A stretch of DNA of 38,843 nucleotides from positions 1 through 38,843 of the forward strand of contig JAIRNA010000074.1 in NCBI GenBank assembly GCA_031258305.1, read 5' to 3'. A program made the translations under genes and the position numbers. This document shows, piece by piece, positions 24,843 to 32,933 of the stretch; the first letter of the stretch is position 1, and every line of letters starts with the position of its first letter. This DNA comes from Treponema sp. GTDB lineage: Bacteria; Spirochaetota; Spirochaetia; Treponematales; Breznakiellaceae. Under the pieces are notes generated by a model that saw only the letters and a program-made list of their open reading frames with translations, made no database searches and was not told where the DNA came from.

Positions 24843-25406
24843 TTATTGGCAAAAATATCCCGCTTCATTGAGCAGCCGATATGTTTCGCGCATAGGCAAT
24901 CCCACGATATTGCTGAAAGAACCTTTGGCACCTGAGATAAAACAACCTGCTAATCCCTGTATCTTATAGGCGCCAGCGGTCCCCTTCCAGTCTCCACTAT
25001 CGAGATACCACTCCATCTCCGCATCAGATATGTCAGCAAATTCAACTTCGCTCTCCACCGAACTGCTCACCAGCCGTCTGTCGCTCATAAGTGCTATACC
25101 TGTTATGGCTTGATGCGGACGCCCATTCATGATGGACAGCATCCGTTTCGCATCCATCCTATCCTTAGGCTTGCCAAACAGGAAATCGTCAATACTAATA
25201 ATAGTATCTGCGCCGAAAACCCACGTATCATCACCTGCGACCGCTAGAATTTTCTGAATTGCCAGCCATTCCGCTGTCTGCCGAGGAGAAAGCCCTTCAG
25301 GATACGTTTCTTCGAGAAAAGAAGGACGAACAATAAAAGGTAATCGCATTATTTTAAAATACTCTTGCCTTTGCGGAGACGCGGAGGCCAAAATAATAAC
25401 TTGCAT
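24843..25406 (-). CDS. maf: Maf family nucleoside triphosphate pyrophosphatase
   Basis: Maf proteins hydrolyse non-canonical or canonical NTPs (dTTP/UTP or modified nucleotides) to monophosphates and inhibit septum formation when overproduced. The 187-residue product has the family signature near the N-terminus, ILASASPQRQEYFK, then PSFLEETYPEG, the catalytic-region VFGADTIISIDDFLFGKPKD, and GAYKIQGLAGCFISGAKGSF with NIVGLPMRETYRLLNEAG. All expected blocks are there and the length is normal. No good ribosome-binding site stands before the ATG (AAGCAAAA). It is a single gene between tRNA-Leu and groES. The substrate class cannot be read with confidence. Confidence 0.93.
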   Translation of the reverse strand: MQVIILASASPQRQEYFKIMRLPFIVRPSFLEETYPEGLSPRQTAEWLAIQKILAVAGDDTWVFGADTIISIDDFLFGKPKDRMDAKRMLSIMNGRPHQAITGIALMSDRRLVSSSVESEVEFADISDAEMEWYLDSGDWKGTAGAYKIQGLAGCFISGAKGSFSNIVGLPMRETYRLLNEAGYFCQ

Positions 25407-25484
25407 TTTTGCTTATGAATAATGGGCGGTATAGTAAAAAAGCACCCCATAAGTACAGCAGTATAGTGACGACGGGAATGTGAG

Positions 25485-25560
25485 TAGAGAATAGCGAATA
25501 AAAACGTACTTTAAAAGCTATACTAAACTTTCAAAACACGACGCTATTAACTATTCTCTA
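25485..25560. other. Inverted repeat in the groES-maf gap
   Basis: Perfect 10-bp arms TAGAGAATAG (25485-25494) and CTATTCTCTA (25551-25560) with a 56-base spacer lie just past the groES stop. There is no T-run, so a terminator role is weak. Nothing else was seen in the 166-base gap. Confidence 0.3.
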
Positions 25561-25572
25561 TCAACTGGTTCC

Positions 25573-25845
25573 TTATTCGATAATGGCAATGATGTCTTGC
25601 ATTTTGAGGATGAGGTGTTCTTCACCATTGATTTTCACCTGCGTTCCCGCGTATTTGTCGTGCATAACTTTTTGCCCCACGGACACCGTGATTTTTTCTT
25701 TTTCGGTACCGGGACCAATCGCTGTTACGACGCCTATCTGAGTTTTTTCCTGCGCCGTATCCGGGATAAAGATGCCGCCTGCGGTCTTTGCCTCGCTCTT
25801 TTCCAGTTTTACAATGACCCTGTCAGCCAAAGGTTTTACGTTCAT
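25573..25845 (-). CDS. groES: Co-chaperonin GroES
   Basis: GroES is the lid of the GroEL chaperonin chamber. The 90-residue protein has MNVKPLADRVIVKLEKSEAK, the mobile-loop stretch TAGGIFIPDTAQEKTQIG, VVTAIGPG, VGQKVMHDKYAGTQVKING and ILKMQDIIAIIE, all family landmarks. GGAGG precedes the ATG by 6 bases. groEL does not follow; the gene stands alone, as in several spirochaetes. A good sigma-70 promoter is seen upstream and no CIRCE operator was found, so HrcA control is not supported here. Confidence 0.97.
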   Translation of the reverse strand: MNVKPLADRVIVKLEKSEAKTAGGIFIPDTAQEKTQIGVVTAIGPGTEKEKITVSVGQKVMHDKYAGTQVKINGEEHLILKMQDIIAIIE

Positions 25846-25907
25846 ATATAGCCTCCTAAAAATTTTAAAGATGAGAAGGATTTTAATCCTCTCTTTAATA
25901 AGAATTA

Positions 25908-25936
25908 AATATACAAAAACCCCACTTAACGGTCAA
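25908..25936 (-). promoter_or_regulatory. Sigma-70 promoter of groES
   Basis: On the minus strand TTGACC (25931-25936) is followed after 17 bases by TATATT (25908-25913), about 60 bases before the groES start. Spacing and both hexamers are close to consensus. Confidence 0.7.
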
Positions 25937-25983
25937 GAAAAAAATCGTCAATTTAACTCAAAAATTTCCGTAATTAGAAGTAA

Positions 25984-26868
25984 TCAATCTTTCGGTTGTT
26001 TGTAGAATCTACCTTGTATGTGGTCAGTTTTCAAAATATTGATGAATACGTCCGGATCAATCTGTTTGATTGCCCCGATGAGGCGTTCATCTTCGGTTGC
26101 CGAAACTACCGAGTAAAGCATGGTTTTTTCTGAGTTGCGGAACATACCTACACCTTTGAAGGCTGTTGCATCATGGCGGGTTGTGTCGCGGATAAGAGGA
26201 TAGATTTCGTCAGGCTTACTCGTGATGATAAAAAGCGTCTTTTTTTGATAGCCCTTGTAGAGAGAGCCTAGTACCATAGTTGTAGCGAACTGGAAGATGA
26301 TGGAATAAAGGGCTTTTTCGAGGGAGAAGAGAGATGCCGCAAAAATCAGAATTACACAGTTGCCTACGAAGATATAATTCCATGCGTCTTTGCCATATTT
26401 TTCCGAGATGAATATGGCGATAAAGTCGGTGCCACCGCTTGTCGCATCCGCGAAGAGACACATACTTACAGACACCGCGTTGATAAGCCCGCCGAATACC
26501 GCAGAGAGAAGCGTATCGTGGACCCTGATGTATTCTATGAACATAGGGGGCATACAGTCTGTCAAAATACCAGTTAGAAACACCATAATACACGAAAAGA
26601 TGGTAAATCGTTTCCCGACAAACTTGAAACAGACGACTGCCGGCACCGCATTAAGAACGTATAACAGAACGCTGAATGGGATTTGAATATTGAAGAATTT
26701 ACGGAAACATTCCTGAATGAGTAGAGCGAGTCCAGTAAAACCGCCCGGTACAATCTCTCCTGCGTTGACAAAGGTGTTGATGTTTAACGCCATCACAAAA
26801 GCCGCCACAGACACCATAATAAACCGTCTCACCGAATAAAGCGTAAACGCCTTGAATTTGACTTGCAT
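25984..26868 (-). CDS. YitT family membrane protein (DUF161 and DUF2179)
   Basis: The 294-residue protein has a hydrophobic N-terminal part with about five membrane segments (for example MVSVAAFVMALNINTFVNAG, VSMCLFADATSGGTDFIAIF) and a soluble C-terminal DUF2179 domain (LFIITSKPDEIYPLIRDTTR, YSVVSATEDERLIGAIKQID, VFINILKTDHIQGRFYKQ). The segment FVNAGEIVPGGFTGLALLIQ is typical of the YitT family, whose transport role is unproven. I chose the ATG at 26868, preceded by AAGGAAG; the frame is open 21 codons further upstream without homology. It is a single gene, divergent from the EF-G-like gene at 27088. Confidence 0.9.
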   Translation of the reverse strand: MQVKFKAFTLYSVRRFIMVSVAAFVMALNINTFVNAGEIVPGGFTGLALLIQECFRKFFNIQIPFSVLLYVLNAVPAVVCFKFVGKRFTIFSCIMVFLTGILTDCMPPMFIEYIRVHDTLLSAVFGGLINAVSVSMCLFADATSGGTDFIAIFISEKYGKDAWNYIFVGNCVILIFAASLFSLEKALYSIIFQFATTMVLGSLYKGYQKKTLFIITSKPDEIYPLIRDTTRHDATAFKGVGMFRNSEKTMLYSVVSATEDERLIGAIKQIDPDVFINILKTDHIQGRFYKQPKD

Positions 26869-27028
26869 ATTTTCTTCCTTATAGTTGATATATCCAGCAA
26901 GGATTATATCGTAAATCAGCATAAGAGACAAGGTTCACTATTTATGGTGAAAAAACTGTGAGGAATAGAGGTTATTTTTAACTATATATCGATTCTGTTA
27001 AAAGACTCGAAAAAATATCAAATTTTCC

Positions 27029-27057
27029 TTGACAATAATGGAAAACAAGATCATGAT
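27029..27057 (+). promoter_or_regulatory. Probable promoter of the EF-G-like gene
   Basis: TTGACA at 27029-27034 is a perfect -35. The best -10 candidates are CATGAT at 17 bases and TGATAG at 19 bases, both imperfect. AAGGAG lies 7 bases before the ATG at 27088. Confidence 0.45.
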
Positions 27058-27087
27058 AGAACAAATGAGTTTTTTAAGGAGTTTCCC

Positions 27088-29178
27088 ATGGGTTATACTA
27101 TTGATACCATCAAAAATGTTTCAATAGCCGGTCACGGAGGAACCGGCAAAACCACGTTGTTTGAACGCCTACTTTTCGCGGGCGGCGTCATTCTTAAGCC
27201 AGAGCTGGTTGAATCTGGTAAGACCGTTTCGGACTCGAGTCCGGAAGAAATTGAAAGGAAGATTTCAATTCATGCGGCTTTAGCGCACATTGAGCGGAAT
27301 GGCAAGAAGCTCAACTTCTTCGATACACCCGGATCGTCAGACTTTACCGGCGATGTGATACTGACGTTTAGAGCCGCCGAATTTGCGCTTTTGACCGTGG
27401 ATGGGCGTTCCGGCGCACAAATAGAGACCGTCAAGCTGTGGCGCAATTTAGAAATGAGAAATAAACCCCACGGAATTTTTGTCACTTACCTTGACGATGA
27501 CCGCGCTGATTTCAACAGAGTCCTCGCGGATATAAAGGACAAATTTAAAGTTACGCCAGTTCCCTTCACTTTGCCTATGGGCGCGGGCGCGGCGTTTAAG
27601 GGCGTGATTGACATTTTGAACGAAAAAGCCTATTTTATCGAGAGAAACGCCCTTGAAAAAGAAAGGGCTATTCCGGACGAATATAAGGATGCGTTTGCTT
27701 CTGCTTGCGAGAGACTTATCGAAGCTGCCGCCGAAGGGGACGATGTACTTATGGACCGGTACTTGGAAAATGGGACTCTTGAGCCTGATGATGTTCGTCG
27801 AGGACTCATCGAAGCGCTGTCGGCGAATAAGATAGTTCCAATTTTTGTGGGTGCGGCGCTCAAGAACTCAGGACTTGTTCCTTTGTTGAACGCGACTGCC
27901 GACGTATTCCCCGGCCCCAAAACCGCGAAAGACGTTGTCGTGGAAGCGGATGGAACACAAAAGGATGTCGCCTTAGACCCGAATAAGCTACTGTCCGGTT
28001 TCGTCATAAAAACAACCTACGACCAATTCTCTGGTAAGCTCTCGTGGATTAAGGTAATTACCGGAAACCTTTCTGCGGATTCCGAAATATTCAACGTATC
28101 GGAAAATAAGAAAGAGCGTGTCGGGAAGCTTTTTATCTGTCAGGGTAGAAAACTGGAAGAAACGCGGGAGATTTGCACGGGCGATATTGGTATCATCACC
28201 AAGTCCGCCAGCCTCAAGACTAACGACACTATCTTTTCCGCAGCCACCGGTGATACGTCCACTACCTTCCTCCATCTACGCCTCCCGGAACCGGTTCACT
28301 CAGTCGCGGTCACCGCAATTGCCAAAAAAGACGATGACAAGCTCGGTGAAGCCCTCATACGGGCGTCTGAAGAAGACCTCACCCTGAAATATTCTTTCAA
28401 CGGAGAGACTAAGGAGTCTGTCGTTTCCGGTATGGGCGAGCTTCATGTCAATATGATTCTTGATAAAATCAAGATAGCGCAGAAAATCGACGTGGAAACC
28501 CACATTCCTCGTGTGCCTTATCGAGAAACGATTACGAAGAAGGCTTCTGCCGAGTACACACACAAGAAGCAGACCGGTGGGCACGGACAGTACGGTAAGG
28601 TACTCATTGAAATTGCACCTCTGCCTCGCGGTGGAGACTATCAGTTTGTCAATGCCATTTTTGGAGGCGCTGTTCCCAAAAATTACATACCGGGCGTTGA
28701 AAAAGGCATTGCCGAAGGTATGGCGCGGGGCGTTATAGCAGGTTACCCTGTGGTTGACGTGGAGGTTAAGCTCATTGACGGCAAATATCACCCGGTTGAT
28801 TCTTCGGAACTATCATTCAAACTAGCGTCACGCAATGCTTTTCGTGCGGCGATGAAGCTCGCTGCGCCAACTCTGCTTGAGCCTATCACTAACCTAACGG
28901 TTTTTGTCGAGGATAAATACCTCGGCGATGTGATGAGCGACCTTTCCAGCAAGCGCGGCAAGATTCTGGGGCAGGATACAGTCGGCGGAATCGGCGAAAT
29001 CCGCGCCCAAGTACCTCAGGCGGAACTCCTCCGCTACTCAATCGATCTGCGCTCCATAACGAGCGGCACCGGCTCCTTCACGGTGGAATTCGACCACTAT
29101 GCGCCAATTTCCGGTAAGATAGCCGAAGATGTCATCAAGGCGGCAACCGCCTTTAAAGTGCAGGAAGAAGAGGAATAG
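27088..29178 (+). CDS. Elongation factor G-like GTPase (EF-G2-type)
   Basis: This is a five-domain translational GTPase paralogue of EF-G, 696 residues. The G1 loop is GHGGTGKTT (15-23) and G3 is DTPG (79-82). The G2 region reads SPEEIERKISI where EF-G has ERERGITI. The G4 motif, NKxD in EF-G, reads TYLD (133-136), so the guanine-recognition Asn and Lys are missing. Later domains are complete: FSGKLSWIKVITGNLSADSE, EPVHSVAVTAIAKKDDDKL, GMGELHVNMILDKI, KKQTGGHGQYGKVLIEIAPL and VDSSELSFKLASRNAFRAAM. It stands alone with its own promoter and terminator. It belongs to the EF-G-like group found alongside canonical fusA; its job is not firmly known. Confidence 0.88.
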   Translation: MGYTIDTIKNVSIAGHGGTGKTTLFERLLFAGGVILKPELVESGKTVSDSSPEEIERKISIHAALAHIERNGKKLNFFDTPGSSDFTGDVILTFRAAEFALLTVDGRSGAQIETVKLWRNLEMRNKPHGIFVTYLDDDRADFNRVLADIKDKFKVTPVPFTLPMGAGAAFKGVIDILNEKAYFIERNALEKERAIPDEYKDAFASACERLIEAAAEGDDVLMDRYLENGTLEPDDVRRGLIEALSANKIVPIFVGAALKNSGLVPLLNATADVFPGPKTAKDVVVEADGTQKDVALDPNKLLSGFVIKTTYDQFSGKLSWIKVITGNLSADSEIFNVSENKKERVGKLFICQGRKLEETREICTGDIGIITKSASLKTNDTIFSAATGDTSTTFLHLRLPEPVHSVAVTAIAKKDDDKLGEALIRASEEDLTLKYSFNGETKESVVSGMGELHVNMILDKIKIAQKIDVETHIPRVPYRETITKKASAEYTHKKQTGGHGQYGKVLIEIAPLPRGGDYQFVNAIFGGAVPKNYIPGVEKGIAEGMARGVIAGYPVVDVEVKLIDGKYHPVDSSELSFKLASRNAFRAAMKLAAPTLLEPITNLTVFVEDKYLGDVMSDLSSKRGKILGQDTVGGIGEIRAQVPQAELLRYSIDLRSITSGTGSFTVEFDHYAPISGKIAEDVIKAATAFKVQEEEE

Positions 29179-29200
29179 TCCTCACGGAATTTCTCTCATT

Positions 29201-29234
29201 GGGAGTGGGGTTTCACCAAATATTTCCCGCTCCC
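29201..29234 (+). terminator. Hairpin after the EF-G-like gene
   Basis: Arms GGGAGTGGG (29201-29209) and CCCGCTCCC (29226-29234) pair with one G-U wobble, 23 bases after the stop. The following ATTCCTTTG is only weakly T-rich, so it is a modest intrinsic terminator. Confidence 0.55.
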
Positions 29235-29307
29235 ATTCCTTTGTTACCGCAAGCGCCTCATTTTATAAAAACAAGAATCACCAGCAAATTTCGTAAAAAG
29301 AGGAAAT

Positions 29308-30450
29308 ATGCACAACTTTATAATATTTAGGAATAATTTACATCTTATAGGAATGTTTTTTTTGTTGACGACTTGCGTCGGCGCACCACAAGACAACAAA
29401 AAACCAGAAGATTTCGTTAGTCCTGTTGAAAAATATGGGAAAATCAGGGTAGCGGAGGTTGATGGACGGCGGCGCCTTTGTGCGGAAAACGGAGAACCGA
29501 TTCAATTGAAAGGCATGAGCTCTATGGGACTACAATGGGAAGATTGGATTTTGACAGAAGAGGCTTTTGACGCTCTCGCCTATGATTGGCGTTGCGATGT
29601 CGTTCGGCTTGCTATGTATGTTACCGAAGGCGGGTACAAAGACGATCCATTTGGTATGCTCGCAAAGGTTGAAAAAGGCATAAAACTCGCCTCTGACCGA
29701 GGGCTATATGTAATCGTTGACTGGCATGTATTGACTCCCGGGGACCCTAACGCCAGCGATTACTACAATGCGGGAAAGATCCTAAGTCAATATTCGAAAA
29801 TCAAAAAAGACCATCCTGAATACGGCGGATCGGAACTTTTCTTCGCTTATCTTTCCCAGAAATACGGATATTTTCCGAACATCCTTTGGGAAACCGCCAA
29901 TGAGCCGAACACGTTAAGTACGAATTGGTCCGAGTCGCTCCTCCCTTATCACAAAAAGGTACTTAACGCCATTAGACTCTACGACAAAGACGGCTTGGGC
30001 GACAACATTGTTATTTGTGGAACCGGCGTTTGGAGTCAAGAAGTGGACGCGCCCATAGGAAACGAGGTGACCGACCCAAAAGGCCAAGTGATGTACACGG
30101 TGCATTTCTATGCAGGGACTCATGGACAATGGCTTATGGACAGGGTAGAAAAGGCTCTTGACGGAGGACTTGCTGTGTTCTGCACAGAATGGGGAATGAG
30201 CGATGCGGACGGTGGACGAAATGGAAAGGTATATACCACTGAAAGCGAAAATTGGCTTGATTTCTTTGACGCAAACGGCGTTTCTTGGTGTAACTGGTCG
30301 TTGGCACGGTCGGCGCATTCTTCATCTGCGTTTAAGCCCAACGCGACTTCTTTTCCCAGAGACTCGGACCAAGACGGTGTGCCGAATTGGAGGATTTCCG
30401 ACCTTTCCACAAGCGGAATATACGTAAGGGAAAAGATGAGGGAGAAGTGA
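29308..30450 (+). CDS. Lipoprotein endoglucanase, glycoside hydrolase family 5
   Basis: GH5 endoglucanases cut beta-1,4-glucan such as cellulose. The 380-residue protein begins with a lipoprotein signal whose lipobox is LTTC (Cys23), so it should be anchored outside the cell. The catalytic domain shows NGEPIQLKGMSSMGLQW, CDVVRLAMYV, LYVIVDWHVL, the acid/base Glu199 in ETANEP, the HFY block (VMYTVHFYAGTHGQ), the nucleophile Glu294 in FCTEWGMSDADGG, and WCNWSLA. The set is closest to subfamily 2. Near the end, DSDQDGVPN (352-360) resembles a thrombospondin type 3 calcium motif inserted where relatives have Gly/Trp residues. The next gene starts 4 bases after its stop, so the pair is an operon. 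Xylanase or mannanase activity cannot be excluded. Confidence 0.92.
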   Translation: MHNFIIFRNNLHLIGMFFLLTTCVGAPQDNKKPEDFVSPVEKYGKIRVAEVDGRRRLCAENGEPIQLKGMSSMGLQWEDWILTEEAFDALAYDWRCDVVRLAMYVTEGGYKDDPFGMLAKVEKGIKLASDRGLYVIVDWHVLTPGDPNASDYYNAGKILSQYSKIKKDHPEYGGSELFFAYLSQKYGYFPNILWETANEPNTLSTNWSESLLPYHKKVLNAIRLYDKDGLGDNIVICGTGVWSQEVDAPIGNEVTDPKGQVMYTVHFYAGTHGQWLMDRVEKALDGGLAVFCTEWGMSDADGGRNGKVYTTESENWLDFFDANGVSWCNWSLARSAHSSSAFKPNATSFPRDSDQDGVPNWRISDLSTSGIYVREKMREK

Positions 30451-30454
30451 AACG

Positions 30455-31696
30455 ATGATTCGACAATACCGAATGAATTTAAAGAGAACGGGGGCTTATT
30501 TCCCCTATTATTGCCTTTTGTTTATTTCATTGTTTGGACTTGTCGGTTGTATGACGATAGCTAGTCCGCTCAAGGTTGAGCCGTCAATGATTATATCTGT
30601 GCCTTCAATAATTCAAAGTCTTACTTTTAGTTCAGACGGTGACATTTTTGCGGCAGGCTGTACGGACGGTTATGTACGCCTATGGAATACGGACGATGGT
30701 TCCGTAAGATTAGTGAAATCAGCCCGCAGAGGTCCTATCAACGCTTTATCTTTCAGACCTGACGGGACAAGACTCGCCCTACAGACAAGAGAAAACCTCA
30801 AGGTGTGGAGTACGGAAACCGGCGTTGAACTTTTAGACATCCATGCCCGAGGCGGTGAATTCATCGAGTCCATTTCCTATAATGCGGACGGCTCTTTGCT
30901 CTTATCCGGCGTATCTACATCCGAATACGATGACGATGAGCCGATTGATGAGGGCGATGTTTACCACTCGGAGATATACAGCGCCCCAAACAAGAAAGAA
31001 AGGGCGTCTATCTTGGGCGTTTTGCGTCTATGGGACGCTGGTAGCGGAGCGATTAAGCGAAACATCTACCTCTTCAACAAAACAGTAACAGTAAACACGT
31101 ATCGTTCTCCTTCTAATGAATCAAGCGACTCGGACGGCGTTTTAGCAAGCAGTGTTTTATCGGACGATAACGACTATTCAGATACGGTGTTGGCGACTCT
31201 TTACGAAGGCTATAACAGAATGGCGAATAAAACCATATTCAGTCCAGATGGAATGCAGATAGCCGCAAGTTTCAACAACGGGGATGTCAAGGTTTATACC
31301 TTGAACGGGGCTTTAATTGCGGAGTTTCACAATAAGCGGAGAGCGTCTACCATTGCGTTTAGCCCTGACGGGAAACGCCTTGCAATAGGCTTTGATAACG
31401 GCAACATCATAATCTACAACATAGAGGAACGTAAGATGCGACTTTTACAGAGACATTACAAGAAGATAACCGCCCTTGTCTATAGTCCTGATGGATCATT
31501 CCTTGTGTCAGCATCTACTGATGCGACCATTCGGTTCTGGAATGCAAGCAGAGGTAAAGAAGAAATAGGGACCATCCGCAATCACCGCAAAATAATCACC
31601 GCTCTAGCTTATGCGCCGAATGGAGAACGCTTGGTTTCTGCTGACTCCGATAAAACCGTGAAAATATGGGAAATAGCTACACTTGACTTAAAGTAA
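30455..31696 (+). CDS. WD40-repeat lipoprotein
   Basis: The 413-residue protein has a signal peptide with lipobox LVGC (Cys32), so it is an exported lipoprotein. Seven WD40 blades can be counted from about residue 50 to the end, for example LTFSSDGDIFAAGCTDGYVR, LSFRPDGTRLAL, TIFSPDGMQIAASF, IAFSPDGKRLAIGFDNGNII, YSPDGSFLVSASTDATIRFW and YAPNGERLVSADSDKTVKIW, enough for one complete propeller. Blade 3 carries a long acidic insertion, and a Ser/Asp-rich stretch separates blades 3 and 4. GGGAGAAG precedes the ATG. A later in-frame Met7 is also possible. It follows the cellulase in one operon and may be a surface scaffold or binding protein; that is inference. Confidence 0.88.
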   Translation: MIRQYRMNLKRTGAYFPYYCLLFISLFGLVGCMTIASPLKVEPSMIISVPSIIQSLTFSSDGDIFAAGCTDGYVRLWNTDDGSVRLVKSARRGPINALSFRPDGTRLALQTRENLKVWSTETGVELLDIHARGGEFIESISYNADGSLLLSGVSTSEYDDDEPIDEGDVYHSEIYSAPNKKERASILGVLRLWDAGSGAIKRNIYLFNKTVTVNTYRSPSNESSDSDGVLASSVLSDDNDYSDTVLATLYEGYNRMANKTIFSPDGMQIAASFNNGDVKVYTLNGALIAEFHNKRRASTIAFSPDGKRLAIGFDNGNIIIYNIEERKMRLLQRHYKKITALVYSPDGSFLVSASTDATIRFWNASRGKEEIGTIRNHRKIITALAYAPNGERLVSADSDKTVKIWEIATLDLK

Positions 31697-31781
31697 AATC
31701 TAAACTTAAAAGGTACCGTTATCCTCTCTCGTTTGTGAGGCGCTTACCCTCATGGTTTGTAACAGGATACTTTTGCTTGTG

Positions 31782-31810
31782 TTGACACAAAGCCACTCGC
31801 GCGATATACT
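31782..31810 (+). promoter_or_regulatory. Sigma-70 promoter of the metA gene
   Basis: TTGACA (31782-31787), a 17-base spacer and TATACT (31805-31810) make a near-perfect promoter. Transcription would start about 18 bases before the ATG at 31835, leaving only a short leader with GGAGG. There is no room for a SAM or T-box riboswitch downstream of it. Confidence 0.85.
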
Positions 31811-31834
31811 AATTGGCGTGGAGGAATCGTAAAA

Positions 31835-32746
31835 ATGCCGATAAAAATACCTATAGAACTGCCCGCCTTTAACGCCCTGATAGAGGAGCGGGTGTTTGTT
31901 ATACCGAGTGTCAGGGCTGTTCACCAAGACATTAGACCGCTTAAGGTTGCCATTGTAAACCTTATGCCAACAACTGTGGTGACGGAGATCCAATTGTTAC
32001 GACTGCTAGGGAATACTCCCCTTCAAGTTGATGTTACCCTTGTCAGAATGGGGAGTCATGAATCAAAAAACGCCCCGCCGGGGCACCTAGAAAAATTCTA
32101 TCTTGATTATAGAAAAATTAAGGACAAGCGTTTTGACGGCGTTATTATCACCGGCGCACCGGTAGAAACCTTACCATTTGAAGAAGTTGATTATTGGCAA
32201 GAACTCACCGAGGTGATGGACTGGGCGAAGAAAAACGTATGGTCGACTCTGCACATCTGCTGGGGCGCACAAGCAGGTTTGTTTTACAAATACAACATCC
32301 CAAAGCATCCTCTCCCGCAGAAGCTCTTCGGCATATTCCCGCACAGCGTGAACGAACAGTATAAGGCGCTGTTTCGGGGTTTTGATGATGAATTTCTTGC
32401 GCCTCAGTCACGATACACCGAGAGCGATCGTGCCGCCATCGCCGCCGAATCGCGCCTCAAAATACAGTCCGAAACCCAAGAAACCGGTGTCTTCATCGTT
32501 ACCAGCATAGACGATAGGGAAATATTTGTTAGTGGACACATGGAATACGACTCGCTCACCATAGATAGAGAATACAAACGAGATATCGCAAAAGGACTAC
32601 CCATTGCCATACCGAAAAATTATTATCCATACGATAATCCAGAAGAATCTCCTGTCGTCCGATGGCGCGCCCACGCCTATCTCTTTTTCTCAAATTGGCT
32701 CAATTTCGTCTACCAAGGCACGCCTTATAATCTGAAAGACCTCTAG
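31835..32746 (+). CDS. metA: Homoserine O-acyltransferase, MetA family (predicted acetyl-CoA type)
   Basis: MetA activates homoserine at its hydroxyl, the first committed step to methionine. The 303-residue product is full length, with VAIVNLMPTTVVTEIQLLRL, FDGVIITGAPVE, HICWGAQAGLFYKY and FVSGHMEYD. The catalytic residues match E. coli numbering: Cys142, His235 and Glu237. Position 111, the known acyl-donor switch, is Glu in TGAPVETLPF rather than the Gly of the E. coli succinyl enzyme. Work on the Bacillus cereus enzyme showed Glu111 favours acetyl-CoA and Gly111 succinyl-CoA, so O-acetylhomoserine is the likely product. It is monocistronic, with a strong promoter and GGAGG site, and convergent with the next cluster. 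Confidence 0.95.
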   Translation: MPIKIPIELPAFNALIEERVFVIPSVRAVHQDIRPLKVAIVNLMPTTVVTEIQLLRLLGNTPLQVDVTLVRMGSHESKNAPPGHLEKFYLDYRKIKDKRFDGVIITGAPVETLPFEEVDYWQELTEVMDWAKKNVWSTLHICWGAQAGLFYKYNIPKHPLPQKLFGIFPHSVNEQYKALFRGFDDEFLAPQSRYTESDRAAIAAESRLKIQSETQETGVFIVTSIDDREIFVSGHMEYDSLTIDREYKRDIAKGLPIAIPKNYYPYDNPEESPVVRWRAHAYLFFSNWLNFVYQGTPYNLKDL

Positions 32747-32762
32747 GAATACCGCCGATTCT

Positions 32763-32933
32763 TTAAACGGCCGTTAGTTTTTCCATATCATGGACGGATA
32801 ATATCGAGAAAAGAGTCTTTTCAGCTTTTTTTAAAATATTTGCTTCGACAACGGACAGGGTGGTTTCTTCTTTTTTCAATCTGACGAACAGGGCTTTCAA
32901 TTCTTGCTCGTTTAAGAAAAACTGGACATTCAT
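32763..32933 (-). CDS. Small 56-residue protein coupled to the YkgJ-like gene
   Basis: The frame reads MNVQFFLNEQELKALFVRLK, KEETTLSVVEANILKKAEKT and LFSILSVHDMEKLTAV. It is highly charged, predicted helical and has no signal peptide. Its ATG overlaps the TGA of the upstream cysteine-cluster gene as ATGA, which argues for translational coupling and for a real gene despite its size. I recognise no family. It ends 17 bases from the convergent metA stop. Bases 32747-32762 hold no clear terminator. Confidence 0.65.
   Translation of the reverse strand: MNVQFFLNEQELKALFVRLKKEETTLSVVEANILKKAEKTLFSILSVHDMEKLTAV

Noticed and set aside
25846-25983. Possible CIRCE operator before groES
   Set aside because: No TTAGCACTC-N9-GAGTGCTAA palindrome or close variant found.
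31700-31834. Possible SAM riboswitch before metA
   Set aside because: The strong promoter leaves only about 18 bases of leader, and no SAM aptamer motif was seen.
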